Positions 40,104 to 50,618 of a stretch of DNA of 64,000 nt are shown here, piece by piece. Positions within the stretch are counted from its first letter, which is position 1. Every line of letters starts with the position of its first letter. Both the position numbers and the translations under genes were made by a program. The DNA is taken from assembly GCA_020809425.1 (NCBI GenBank), contig JAGGDC010000001.1, positions 806,001-870,000 of the forward strand, read 5' to 3'. The notes below the pieces were generated by a model, which saw only the letters and a program-made list of their open reading frames with translations, did no database searches and had not been told where the DNA came from. Origin of the DNA: Candidatus Synoicihabitans palmerolidicus (lineage in GTDB: Bacteria > Verrucomicrobiota > Verrucomicrobiia > Opitutales > Opitutaceae).

Positions 40104-41013
40104 GAATATCCCCATAGCAGGGGTCAAGGTCGACCAAACGTTGAAGGAGTTGTTCGGCTCCGACGAAATCTCCAGTGCGCAGGCCGGCTACGATATCGAG
40201 ATGAAGGATGGGCGGCAGGAAATTCTGGTAGTCGCGTTCTCCGAGCGTGCCGGGCGTTTCGGGCACGCCGTATTTTACGAGCAAATCGGCGAAGCTGCGG
40301 CGACGTTCGGAAATGCGAGGATGACTGCCAAAAAAGAAAGGTTCCTTACGCTCTGAGCGTTTAAGTTCGAATTGGAGGAGGTCGAAAACCTGGGTGGTTG
40401 CGTGGAGGTCGTAACCGGCGTCGCGGAGACGAGCGAAGCCGAATTGGTCGGCTTCATTTTCGAGTTCGCGCGAGTATCCGCTCACGGCGGCGAGGGCTCC
40501 GACACCACCGAGTAGGGATCCGTAGCCTCCGCCTGTGACCGAAAGCACGTTGAACCAAGTGAGGCTGTTTTTGGTCTGGCGGTAGCGTCGAAGGGAATGG
40601 CGTCCGTCGACGTGAGACATTTAGTGGGCGAGGATAGTCGCGATCTGGGCTTCGTTCTCGAGTCGGGCGAGCAAGCCGGTGTGGACAAAAAGAGCGCCGT
40701 TGGGCAATGCGAAGGCGTTGAGTGTGGGGTCCTGCACGATGCGAACGCGCAACGTATCGGCGAGGGATGTCTCGGAGCCGGCCAGACGAAGAACGATCTG
40801 TTGCAGGTAAGCTTCAACCTCAGGCAACTCGACGACGAATCCACTCCGTAGAATACGACTTTCTTCCAAGGCGGCTTGGCGCAGGAGCTGGGGTTCGTCG
40901 GGAATCACCTCCGTTGCGCTCCTCATGGGCGGGATGCTGGTCGAAGAGCAACCTGCGCCGACCAGCATGAGCATGGCAGCGAAGGGGAGGGAGTAGCGTC
41001 CGCCTGCTTTCAC
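40104..41013 (-). pseudogene. M48-family metalloprotease, N-terminal part, split by IS
   Basis: A lipoprotein-like start (FAAMLMLVGAGCSST) precedes the BepA/LoiP-type zinc protease: VRIVQDPTLNAFALPNGALFVHTGLLARLENEAQIATILAH, stop, MSHVDGRHSLRRY. TAA at 40621-40623 replaces exactly the catalytic Glu of HExxH. The second Glu zinc ligand region (SRELENEADQFGFARLRDAGYDL) and a HPRISERR segment follow in the same frame. The TPR tail begins, then the IS element interrupts. The GTG start at 41013 overlaps the upstream stop (GTGA). BepA-type enzymes handle outer-membrane protein quality control. Confidence 0.85.
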
Positions 41014-41679
41014 GGTTGCACCGGGAGTGGGGTGGGGGGAAGACCGGCGAGGAGTTCGTTCAACAATCGGTCAATGCCTTCGGGAGTGCGGAGGTCGAGA
41101 CCGATCATGGATTGGTTCATCCAGAGGACCTTGCCATCGTGATCGACGAGGACGGCGGTGGCGACGGTGGAGCCCATGGTGGGCGCGACGTAGACGCCGG
41201 TGAACGCAGCGCTTACGATACTCAATGCAGCGAGGGCTTTGCGCCCGCCGGTGGCGTAGCTATCGCGGAGGTAAAAGAAGAGAACGGCCCCCTCTCCGTA
41301 GAGATTCTGGTGGGTGACCAGGGCGCCGGTTTCGTAGTCGAAAGGCAGGTCTGCGGCGCTGGGGGGCACGAGACCCACGGCTTGATTTGGAGCTCGGGCT
41401 CGGAGCTGATTGATACATCATTACGCGCAGGAGGGCGGCGACATCGATGAGTTCGTTTTGGGCTTCGAGGTTGGGCTCAATTTGTACGGGATGGACGATG
41501 AAGCCGGTGCGATCCTGCAGAGAGCGCAGCAGTGTGGCCCGGGCGTTGGTCGTCCATTCGGCGTGGGGCTCGATAGCGCCGCTGGCGGTGAGTTCGGCCA
41601 ACTCCACGTCAAGCGGGGCGATGCTGACCGAAGGGGGAGGCGGTGCGAGTTGGTTGGCGCGATCGAGGGTGCGATAGGT
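41010..41679 (-). pseudogene. Hypothetical protein, N-terminus lost at ISNCY-like fragment
   Basis: The frame enters from the IS end at 41680 (TYRTLDRANQLAPPPPSVSIAPLDVELAELTASGAIEPHAEWTTNARATLLRSLQDRTGFIVHP). After an indel near 41385 it continues as VGLVPPSAADLPFDYETGALVTHQNLYGEGAVLFFYLRDSYATGGRKALAALSIVSAAFTGVYVAP. There is one hydrophobic stretch. It is coupled to the M48 gene by the GTGA overlap, so a joint envelope role is likely. I do not recognise the family; the start is missing. Confidence 0.6.
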
Positions 41680-41980
41680 AGAGCGTGTCCCATTTACCCT
41701 GATTTTGGAAGGGGGGCAGGAAAGCCGATTTTTGAGCGGATTTCCGGCTACCAATGGCGGATGTAGGCACGCGCAGATGCAATTTAATGGCTAAATTGCA
41801 GTGTCGCAGCAGTCAGTGCTTGGATCGTTGCCATGAGGGAACCTCCGGCAGCCGGTTTATTGTTCATCGTTGGAGTAGGCTTGGTGGTTTTAGGCGGCTT
41901 GGGCCTGCGGTGGTTGGTCGGCCAGCAGTCGGGCGATGAGCCACAGGTTGTGACCGAGGATGCTCCAGGCTACCGCCAGC
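41680..41980 (-). mobile_element. ISNCY-like element, 3' fragment (copy A)
   Basis: Begins with the terminal AGAGCGTGTCC and matches, nearly base for base, the first 300 bases of copy C (51731 on). It holds only the last part of the transposase (YLAVAWSILGHNLWLIARLLADQ in minus orientation). It is cut off at 41980, where copy B starts, so B is inserted in, or recombined with, A. Confidence 0.85.
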
Positions 41981-41981
41981 T

Positions 41982-43810
41982 AGAGCGTGTCCAACAAGCG
42001 CAAGAGTTTGTAGAATAGGAGGTAGCGTAAAAATAAAGAGGCCGAAACCGGGAGGATTTCCTGGTTTCGGCACAAAAACGGTGTGTATACTTTGGTGTGA
42101 ACAATACTACCGAAGCCGTCGCCCCGGAAGTGGCCCTGAAAACTTGGTTGCGTCCAGACCTGACTCCGGTCGGACCCAACAAAGATTACGCCGCGTTGCG
42201 CGATCAACTGGCGGGGCTCGACCAGTTGCTGGCTAACAGTCACTTGGAAGCGATGGCCGTGGACTTTGCCCGGGAAAACTGGCGGGGCGACGACGTGGCC
42301 GGGTTGCCGCGCCACCTTGCAGTTCGCGCGCAAGGCGCGGCGGGTGCAGGTATTGCGCATGATGCTCGGGAAAATCAGCTTGCGTAAACTTTCCCTGAGC
42401 ATCGCCTCCAGCGATCTGTTGGCCGACTTTTGCGGAGCGCGCCGGATCGACGGCCAAGGGGGTCTCCCAAAGAAAGCGTGCGGGAGCGTGCGTCCAAATG
42501 CTTCACCGCCGGGCAGGTGCGCAGGATGAGCCAAGTCATTATCGAGATGTGCGATGAGGCGGACCGGGCGAGCGAACTGGGACTGGCTGCGGCGCAGCCG
42601 ATGGATACGTGCCTGGTGGACTCGACCTGCCTGCAGGCCAACATCCATTTCCCGGTCGACTGGGTGCTCTTTCGCGACGTGAGCCGCACCCCCTGCTCAA
42701 GGCGGTGAAACTGCGCCGTGCAGCGGGATTGCGGGGTCGGATGCCGAACGAGCCGCCAGTCTTTGCCAAGCAGATGAATCGGTGGTGCATCGCGATGACC
42801 CACAGCCGACGGCGCCGCGATGCGAAGCGGGCCCGCAAGGGCGTGCTCCGCCAGATGAAACGCCTGCTGCGCACCATCGGCGAGCACGCCCGCCGCCACC
42901 GCGACCACCTCGCCGCCGACTACGCCCGGACCCGCTTCAGTGAGCGCCAGGCCACCCACCCGCATCATTGCGCGCATCGACGCCAGGCTCGAGCAACTGC
43001 CGGCCGCGATCAAACAGGCCCACGAACGCATCATCGGCGCGCGACCAGTGCCCAACGCCGAGAAGATCCTCCGCGTCTACGAACCCGACGTGCAGACCGT
43101 GGTCCGGGGCAAGGCGTTCGGCGAGGTCGAGTTTGGCCACACCCTCATGATCAGTGAGAACGTGACGGGGTTGATCACCGATTGGCAGTTGTATCAGGGA
43201 ATGGCTCCGGCCGAAGGGCGTCAGTTCGACCAGAGCCTCGAGCGCCAGAATCAGTTCGACCTGAGCACCCCGATCAAAGCGGCGAGCACCGACCGAGGCT
43301 TCTCGACCCAACGGCTGTGCGAACGCTTGGCCGAAGCCGACATTTATGACGCCACTTGCCCCCGCGATCCGCAGCTGCTGCAACGGCGCATGCAGGAGCC
43401 GCCGTTCGTGGCGCTCCAACATCGCCGGGCTTCGACGGAGGCCCGCATCCCCATCATCAAGCAACGCCAAGGCAAGCGATTGAGTGCCAGAGGCTTCACG
43501 AATCGCTACCTGGCGGTAGCCTGGAGCATCCTCGGTCACAACCTGTGGCTCATCGCCCGACTGCTGGCCGACCAACCACCGCAGGCCCAAGCCGCCTAAA
43601 ACCACCAAGCCTACTCCAACGATGAACAATAAACCGGCTGCCGGAGGTTCCCTCATGGCAACGATCCAGGCACTGACTGCTGCGACACTGCAATTTAGCC
43701 CTTAAATTGCATCTGCGCGCACCTACATCCGCCATTGGTAGCCGGACATCCGCTCAAAAAATCGGCTTTCCTGCCACCCTTCCAAAATCAGGGTAAATAG
43801 GACACGCTCT
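41982..43810 (+). mobile_element. ISNCY-like insertion sequence (copy B)
   Basis: 1829 bp bounded by terminal inverted repeats AGAGCGTGTCC (41982) and its complement (43800-43810). The single transposase gene reads on the plus strand. The right end replaces the beginning of ccoQ. Confidence 0.85.
42097..43599 (+). CDS. DDE-type transposase, ISNCY/IS1202-like (copy B, frameshifted)
   Basis: The start NNTTEAVAPEVALKTWLRPDLTPVGPNKDYAALRDQLAGLDQLL is followed, over several indels, by SLRKLSLSIASSDLLADFCGARRID, DTCLVDSTCLQANIHFPVDWVLFRDVSRT (first catalytic Asp and the IHxPxD pattern), VYEPDVQTVVRGKAFGEVEFGHTLMISE, KAASTDRGFSTQRL (second Asp region) and the C-terminal HRRASTEARIPIIKQRQGKRLSARGF...LAVAWSILGHNLW (Glu region). 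About 500 residues. Family placement rests on motif style, not on a search. Copy C preserves a different set of frames, so a consensus can be rebuilt. Confidence 0.78.
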
Positions 43811-43997
43811 ACTTATCGAAGACTGGCCGACGATTTTTACAATAGTCGCGTTCATTACCGCACTATCGGTCTATGTGACCATCTTTTATCGGGCGGTTCG
43901 CATGCGTCAGTCGCAGACCGATCACCTGGCCAATCTGCCCTTCGACGATGAGCCCCGCTTGAGTAAGTCAACCGACTCTGTGAATCGCCATGAGTGA
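43811..43997 (+). pseudogene. ccoQ: CcoQ-like cbb3 oxidase subunit remnant, 5' end removed by IS
   Basis: Straight after the IS end the frame reads LIEDWPTIFTIVAFITALSVYVTIFYRAVRMRQSQTDHLANLPFDDEPRLSKSTDSVNRHE. One membrane helix and the short charged tail are typical of CcoQ. The start codon is missing. Its stop overlaps the ccoP start region (ATG at 43990). No ccoN or ccoO lies upstream; the IS borders unrelated minus-strand genes instead. Confidence 0.75.
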
Positions 43998-44544
43998 CTC
44001 TGAAAGATTGATACCCCCGGAGGAGAATACTCGTCGTAAGCACGTTTACGACGGAATCGAGGAGTATAACAAGCGATTGCCGAACTGGTGGCTCTTCACT
44101 TTTTATATCACCATCGTGTTCGCGATCGGTTATTGGTTCTACTATGCGCAATCGGGGTTAGTGAAGGAAGACGGGGCGATCGTAGAGGCCGAGAGTGCCC
44201 GGATCCAAGCGGGAAAGATGTCCTCCAATCTGGAGATTTCTGACGCGAATCTGTGGCAGATGAGTCGATAAAGGGTATTGGTGGAAGCCGGCAAAGCAAC
44301 CTACTTATCACTCTGTGCGGCCTGTCATCTACCGAGCCTCAAAGGCAAGACGGAGAGTCCGGCGGCAATCGGTCCGGATTTGACGGATGATATTTGGATT
44401 CATGGGGCGGAACCGACCAACGTGTTTCATACGGTTGATGCGGGCGTGTTGGTCAAGGGAATGCCTGCCTGGGGACCGGTTTTGGGAACCGAGAAATCCG
44501 TGCAAGTCGTCGCCTTTATTCTCAGTCACCACGATGCGCCGTAG
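43990..44544 (+). CDS. ccoP: cbb3-type cytochrome c oxidase subunit CcoP with in-frame TAA
   Basis: The N-terminal part HVYDGIEEYNKRLPNWWLFTFYITIVFAIGYWFYYAQSG is the CcoP signature (DGIxExxNxxPxWW). The single heme-binding motif is CAACH (LSLCAACHLPSLKGK), with GMPAW as the methionine ligand segment. Most CcoP proteins have two heme c sites; here one. TAA at 44269-44271 falls between LWQMSR and RVLVEAGKATYLS in the same frame. 184 residues in all. Diheme-to-monoheme CcoP forms exist in other phyla. The protein hands electrons to the CcoN/O core, which is missing here. Confidence 0.85.
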
Positions 44545-44626
44545 CTTAACATGATTCGGCAGGAGCGGTGACCTCACCGCTCTGTGGCCCGCCTTAGCGA
44601 GCAAGCCTGGTCGCACTTTCAGCTTA

Positions 44627-46043
44627 ATGTCCACACCCACACCAAGAAAACCGAGTATTGATTCTGTCACTACGATCCGAGACGATGGATCGCGGTTTTT
44701 TCTGCATCCGGCCGATGTGCGAGGCTTCTTTACCAAGCACCGCCGATGGACGGGCCTGCTCTGGATCGCCATTTATTTGTCCTTACCCTGGATCACCATC
44801 GGCGGGCACCCAGCGGTGTTTCTGGATATAGCAGCGCGGCGATTTCATCTCTTTGGCCTCGTGTTGGCGTTTCAGGATGTGTGGTTGCTGTTCTTTGGCA
44901 TCACGGGTCTAGGCTTCGCACTCTTTTTCATTACATCGCTACTCGGTCGAGTTTGGTGTGGGTGGGCATGCCCGCAGACCGTGTTTTGGGATCACGTTTA
45001 TCGACGGATTGAACGCTGGATCGAAGGTGATGCGATCAAGCGCCGGAGATTGGACGCGGCGCCATGGAATCGGGAAAAGGTGGTCAAGCGGGTGGGGAAA
45101 CAGATCGCCTTCGTCATCGCCTCGGCCGTGATTTCGTATCTGTTTCTGGCTTACTACGTATCGATTCCGGAATTGTGGGACATGATGGGCCACGCGCCGG
45201 GTGAGCACTGGGGGGCTTTTCTGTTCGTTTTCCTGTTTACGGCGGCAAACTACTTCAATTTTGCATGGTTCCGAGAGCAGCTGTGCATCGTGATTTGTCC
45301 GTATGGTCGGCTGCAGTCCGCATTGACGGACGACAATATGATGGTCATCGGGTACGACGAAAAACGAGGCGAGCCACGAGGCAAAGTCGGAGTGGTTAAT
45401 GCCGGAGCGTGTATAGAATGCAATCGATGTGTGCAGGTTTGCCCCACCGGGATCGATATTCGGCAGGGGTTGCAGTTGGAGTGCATAGGATGTGCAGCCT
45501 GTGTGGATGCGTGCGACGAGATCATGACCAAAGTCAAGCGACCGACGGGCCTGCTTCGTTATGATTCCCTAAATGGGCTGGAAGGCGGCAAGACCAGACC
45601 AAGTGGGTCCGGCCGCGTACGATCATGTATTCCATCTTATTGGTCATTGGAATGACGGTGGCCACCTGGCTATATCCACGGTGCAACCGGCGAATTTCGG
45701 CGTTACCCGGATGACGGGGACACCCTATATTGTGAGTCCGGAAGCGGTGCGGAATCAGTTTCTGGTGCGCGTGGTGAACAAGCAGGACGTGCGGCAAAGT
45801 TTTCGGTTGGAGTTGGTGGATGTGCCGGGCGCGTTGGAGCGGTTGGGCTTCGTGGAGACGGTGGAGTTGGGCTCGTTGGGGGAGCAAGTGCTACCGCTGG
45901 TATTACAAATGCCGCGTGATGCCTATATAGGACGATTTCACGTGATGGTGGTGCTGCACGACAGTGCGAATACCTTTACGTTGGAACGAGAGATCGAGTT
46001 TATCGGTCCCGACCCGCAACTCCTGCAGGATGACCGACCATGA
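44627..46043 (+). CDS. ccoG: cbb3 oxidase accessory protein CcoG/FixG (frameshifted)
   Basis: A membrane-bound 2x[4Fe-4S] protein. Several helices (LLWIAIYLSLPWITIGG; LGFALFFITSLLGRVWCGWACPQTVFWD, the NosR/NapH-like CGWACPQ motif) precede the ferredoxin clusters ACIECNRCVQVCPTGIDIRQG and CIGCAACVDACDEIM. Indels near 45595 and 45665 lead, via VIGMTVATWLY, to the Ig-like C-terminal domain (NQFLVRVVNKQDVRQSFRLELVDVPG). About 471 residues. It reduces copper for cbb3 oxidase assembly. Its stop overlaps the next ATG. Confidence 0.88.
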
Positions 46044-46201
46044 CGACTCCACGCAAAAAACCAGTGGTCTCGGAAATGTCGCTGTGGATCGGAGTGGAGA
46101 TTGTTTTTGGCCTCATGGCCATTGCCTGGACCATCATGTTTACAGTGGCCACAAGGAACCCCGTGGAGGTGGTTCCGTTGGCGCACCGGGCGGAACCCTG
46201 A
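46040..46201 (+). CDS. ccoH: Small FixH/CcoH-like membrane protein
   Basis: 53 residues: MTTPRKKPVVSEMSLWIGVEIVFGLMAIAWTIMFTVATRN, with one membrane helix and a short tail. ATG at 46040 overlaps the ccoG stop (ATGA). Position between ccoG and the TauE/SafE gene matches the place of ccoH/fixH, but the protein is far shorter than usual FixH (about 150 residues), so the name is by position and topology only. Confidence 0.5.
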   Translation: MTTPRKKPVVSEMSLWIGVEIVFGLMAIAWTIMFTVATRNPVEVVPLAHRAEP

Positions 46202-46219
46202 AGAAGCAAGACGACGATC

Positions 46220-46883
46220 ATGGATCTTGCAGCGATCAACACGCCCACGGAGGCCCTCCTCGCCGGATTGGTGACCAGTCTGCACTGCGCGGGCATGTGC
46301 GGGCCGTTGGCGTGCATGCTGGGACCAGCCAAAGGAGAGCGGGCGGATGCCACGACGGTTAACACGGTTTATCACGTGTCACGGCTTACCGGATACGTCT
46401 TGCTGGGAGTGGTGGCGGGCGCGATCGGCATGGTACCGCGGGGGTTTTTTTCTGACGCCCTCGTACGATGGTTTCCCTGGCTGTTGGTGGTGTTTTTTCT
46501 GATGGTCGCGCTGCGCGGCGATCATCGGTTGCCACGGTTGGTTTGGTTGTCGAGGTGGGCGTTGAAGATTCAGGCCAAACTACGAGCCAAGCCCAGAGTA
46601 CAAGTGACGGCGGTGATGGGCGCGTTAACTCCGTTGCTGCCGTGCGGCCCGTTGTATTTTTTGGTGACTCTTTCCGCGATGACCGGATCGGCCCTGCGGG
46701 GGGGCGGAGTTCATGTTGGCGTTTGGGATTGGCACGGTGCCGCTCCTGTGGCTGGCGCAGACCCAGTTTGGGTGGTTGAGGCGGCATCTCTCGCCGGTGG
46801 CACTGGGGCGGGTTCAGACCGGACTGGCCTTGGTGGCGGCGGTTATCATCAGTTGGCGCCTGCGGGCGACACTGGGTTTTTGA
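46220..46883 (+). CDS. TauE/SafE-type (UreH-like) membrane protein (one frameshift)
   Basis: The start INTPTEALLAGLVTSLHCAGMCGPLACML is the hallmark of the sulfite-exporter-like proteins of cbb3 clusters (GLxxSxHCxGMCGP). Helices LLGVVAGAIGMVPRGF, WFPWLLVVFFLMVAL and VMGALTPLLPCGPLYFLVTLSAMTGSA follow. One base in a G run near 46700 shifts to EFMLAFGIGTVPLLWLAQTQFGWLRRHL and the last helix, ending at 46883. About 221 residues. The HCxxMC cysteines suggest copper handling for the oxidase. Confidence 0.82.
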
Positions 46884-46907
46884 CGGACCCTCTGTGGATC
46901 AATTCCT

Positions 46908-49325
46908 ATGTCACTGACATCCACTCGATCCACAGTCGACGACGAAGCATGACCGTAAACTGCTCGTGTGTCGACATTGCGGCGCGCCTTCGCCGACGGG
47001 TGAGTTTTGCTGTGCGGGGTGCGCCTATGTGTACCGGTTGATCCACCAGGAAGGATTGGATGCGTATTACAAAATCAAGGACGATCGCACGGCCCCAGCG
47101 GACGGGGTGCTCGGGCAGCGACGGGAGACGGCGTGGTTGCAGCAATTGCAGACTGAAGCGGAGACGGTGGCGCGGGAGTCGAGTCGCACCCCGCGACTTC
47201 AGCTTTCGGAGCAAGGGCGATCCTGCGCCGGATGTGTGTGGTTGATCGAACGTTTGTTCAGCAAGCAGCCTGGGGCGGGGCGAATCGAGATGAATGCGCA
47301 GACTGGTCAAGTACGGATGAGTTGGCGTCTGGATACCGCAGAGCCCTTTGCGGTAGCTGAATTTTCGACTCTTTTGCAGCGTTTCAACTACTTGCTCGGG
47401 CCGGCCGGGACAGCGGTTGCCGGAGGGGAGGAGAGTCGCGATTTGGCGCGCCGGATCGGGCGGTGTGCGGCGTTTGCGATGAACGTGATGCTGTTCACGC
47501 TACCCGGCGTACTTTGGCATGGAGGCGAGTTTCACGTATGCCGGGTTGGTCAATACGCTCGCCCTTGGATTTGGCACGTTGAGTGTGTTGGCAGGAGGCG
47601 GGTTTTTTCTGACGCGGGCGGTACGGGCATTGCGGGAAGGTTCAATTCACATCGAACTGCCCATCGCAGGGGGGATCGTGGGCGCGTATGCGGGCTCGTT
47701 TTATGGGTGGGTGACCGGACAGGAGGCCTATATTTACTGTGATTTTGTGAGCGGGTTTATATTGCTCATGTTGATCGGCCGGTGGGCGCAAGTGCCGGCG
47801 GTGGAGCGCAACCAACGCCGATTATTGCAGGAGCAGCCGACGCCGCCGCGATTGCGGGTCTGGGGCGAGGGAGGCGCGGTGAAGGAGTTGCCGCCCGAGC
47901 AATTGAAGCGCGGTATGGTCTTTGCGGTCGGCAGGGGGCAGACGGTGCCGGTGGAAGGTAAGCTCCAGACGGAGAAGGGGGATTTCAATTTGGCGTGGAT
48001 CAACGGGGAGTCTGATTCGCGCGTATTTCGAGTCGGACAAAGTGTGGCGGCGGGGTCGCAAAATGTCGGAAGAGCCGAAGTGTGCGTGGAGGCAACGCAG
48101 GACTGGGAGCACTCGCTGTTGGCGGAACTTTTGCGACCGGTGACGCGCAAGGCGAGAGGCTGATCGAACGGGTCATTCAAGGTTACCTTGGAGCGATCTT
48201 TGTCATCGCGCTGGGGGCAGGCGTCGGATGGTGGTGGGCGACAGGGAACGGGTTGCATGCCGGTGCGGTGGTGACGGCGGTGTTGGTGGTGTCGTGTCCC
48301 TGCGCATTGGGCTTAGCGTTTCCGTTGGCCGATGAGATGGCGACGGTGGCGTTGCGCAAACGAGGATTGTTTGTGAGAGCGGGAGATTTGTGGGGGCGTT
48401 TGAGCCACGTGAATAAACTGGTGTTCGATAAAACGGGCACATTGACGCTGGAGAATCCGGTTTTGGGGGAGCCGAGCACCCGAAAGGCATTGTCGGTGGA
48501 AGCGCGGGCGGTGTTGCACACCTTGGTGCTAGACAATCTTCATCCCGTAAACCGGGCCTTGTTGGAAGCGTTGGTGACAGAGCCGGAATTGCCGGCGCCC
48601 ATTGCGGGAGAGATCGTGGAAACGGTGGGGCAGGGCGTGGCGCTGGGAGGTTGGCCCTTGGGCCGGGCCGGCTGGAGCGACGGAGGCGAGGCGGACGGAG
48701 CGACGATGTTGGCTCGTGACGGCGCGACCGTGGGGCGGTTTGAATTTCGAGATGAAGCGAGACGAGATGCGCGACGGGAGATTACGGTGCTGCGTGGGCG
48801 AGGATTGGACACGTTCATTCTGAGCGGAGATGAGACGGGTAAAGTCGTGGCGATGGCGCGTGATCTCGGGTTGCCGCCCGACAATGGCTACGGAAATCAG
48901 ACGCCGCAGGCGAAGGCAGCCTGGTTGTTGGAGAACGGGGCGGATGACGCATGTTGGGGGACGGGGCGAACGACAGTCTGGCGTTTGATGCGGCGCGGTG
49001 TCGGGGCACGCCAGTGATTCACCGGGGCCTATTGGCGGAGAAGGCTGACTTTTATTACCTGGGCCAGGGACTCGACGGATTGAGAGGGCTTTTTGAAGTC
49101 AACGACGTGAGACGACGGACGCACCGAGTGTTGTTGATTTTCATGATCGCCTACAACGTGACGGCGGTAGGACTGGCGATGGCGGGGCTGATGAAGCCGC
49201 TCTTCGTGGCGGTGCTAATGCCGCTGAGTTCACTGGCGACACTGGCGATCGGGGGAATCGGGATGCGTCGGGCATGGAATTCGGCTACTGCGCCCGACCA
49301 AGCTGGTCGGGGACGCGACTACTGA
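46908..49325 (+). CDS. ccoI: Copper-translocating P-type ATPase CcoI/FixI (frameshifted)
   Basis: The N-terminus has a zinc-ribbon-like VCRHCGAPSPTGEFCCAGCAYV and an HMA site GRSCAGCVWLIE. Indels near 46942, 47508, 48153 and 48948 separate parts with the A-domain (INGESDSRVFRVGQSV), the copper site in helix 6 SCPCALGLAFP, phosphorylation motif DKTGTLT and hinge GDGANDSLAF. HP appears as NLHPVNRAL. About 805 residues when joined. Supplies copper to the cbb3 catalytic subunit. It is the last gene of the cco cluster. Confidence 0.88.
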
Positions 49326-49419
49326 ACCTAGAAAACGCAGTTCACTGACGAAAACGCAGATAACACAGTTTAGTTATCTTCTCAGTTGGTGAGATTCAAA
49401 CGTGCACAAATCGCCGCAC

Positions 49420-49956
49420 CTAGCAGGTGAACGAATCGATGCCATCGACGCACCGTAACTCATGCCAACTTCGAATACTTCGTTCCCTGCTGGGAAATCC
49501 AACTACGGAACTTAGATTGAACCGGGGACTGAGTGCGGGGCAGGGGGTTTTTTTGAGCACGCCATGGGTGGTGCTGCCGACCAGCAAATCGTAGAGAGCG
49601 GTGTGGCCGTGGGAACCCATGACCACATAAGAGGCCTCGAGTTGTTTGGCCTGTTCGACAATGCCGGAAACAGCAGGCCCGTGGGTGGACACCGAAGTGC
49701 AGGCGACGCCGCGATCGGAGATGCGTCGGAGCAAATGTTCAAGTTGTTGGCGAGATGCCTTCTCCGAGACCGAGATGATTTCCTGCACGTTTTCCATCGC
49801 CAGGCCGTAGTCGGCGGTGGGAGGTTGGGTGGCGTGCAACAGCTCAACTTTGCCATTCACCGCGTGGGCCAGTTCGATGGCGGCATCGATGACCAAGGCC
49901 GTAGCGGGGGAGAAGTCGACGGGGGTTAGAATCGTCTTTATACGGCGAGAATACAC
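49420..49956 (-). CDS. Universal stress protein (UspA family)
   Basis: IKTILTPVDFSPATALVIDAAIELAHAVNGKVELLHA is the UspA start with the Asp that contacts ATP. VVMGSHGHTALYDLLVGSTTHGVLKKTPCP is the GxHG-9x-GS(T/S) nucleotide-binding signature. The C-terminus after TPCP differs from the usual VxVV ending and runs on for about 35 residues, so an indel near 49530 is likely and the true stop is probably earlier (about 49510). The gene stands alone. Confidence 0.85.
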   Translation of the reverse strand: MYSRRIKTILTPVDFSPATALVIDAAIELAHAVNGKVELLHATQPPTADYGLAMENVQEIISVSEKASRQQLEHLLRRISDRGVACTSVSTHGPAVSGIVEQAKQLEASYVVMGSHGHTALYDLLVGSTTHGVLKKTPCPALSPRFNLSSVVGFPSRERSIRSWHELRCVDGIDSFTC

Positions 49957-50109
49957 CTAGCCGGCCAACATAGCCACGCATGGATTGCTTTTTGTTGAGC
50001 GTGGTGGCGACTGAAGTCCGGCAGTTGAGAGATCTTAAGGGGCTCGGATCAAGAGATTTACTGGTTATACCGAAGATGCCCCTCATCTCGCGGGTCCCTC
50101 CTCCTCCAA

Positions 50110-50186
<77 letters not shown>

Positions 50187-50316
50187 AACCGGAGGAAGGG
50201 GAGAGCAGGCCGGATGCACCGGCGCGAAGCAAGCGTTTTTTCGGGAGAGCAATATTGGGGGAGGTGAGAGCATTTTCGCGTGGAGATGCGGGGCGGTTTC
50301 GGTTCGGTTTCAAGGC

Positions 50317-50615
50317 TTGAATTTTCCGGTACCCCATTTGTCTGCGGAAAGTCCCCCTGGCACGTCTCCGCCCCGGGTGCGTTGGGTTTGGCCGGTGGGG
50401 CTGGCGTGCATGGTGTTTATGGCGTCGGGCAGAGTCAGGCGGCGCCGCTTGATATCGTGTCGATCGATAAAGTGGCCCATTTTTCGGTGTTTGCGCTGTT
50501 GGGGACCTTGTTGGCGCGGACACAGCGGCCCTCGCGGTGGTGGTGGGGGATATTGATGGCGTCGGGGTATGGCTTGATGGACGAGTGGCGGCAGAGGGCG
50601 GTGTCAAGCGGCTAG
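50317..50615 (+). pseudogene. VanZ-like membrane protein, 3' end cut by IS30
   Basis: After an indel near 50430 the frame reads DIVSIDKVAHFSVFALLGTLLARTQRP...WWGILMASGYGLMDEWRQ, the VanZ-like family pattern (DKxxHFxxFxxLGxLL and DExxQ). The region then stops at the IS30 boundary around 50612, losing the last helix. The start (near 50317) is uncertain because of the indel. Confidence 0.6.
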
Positions 50616-50618
50616 TGC

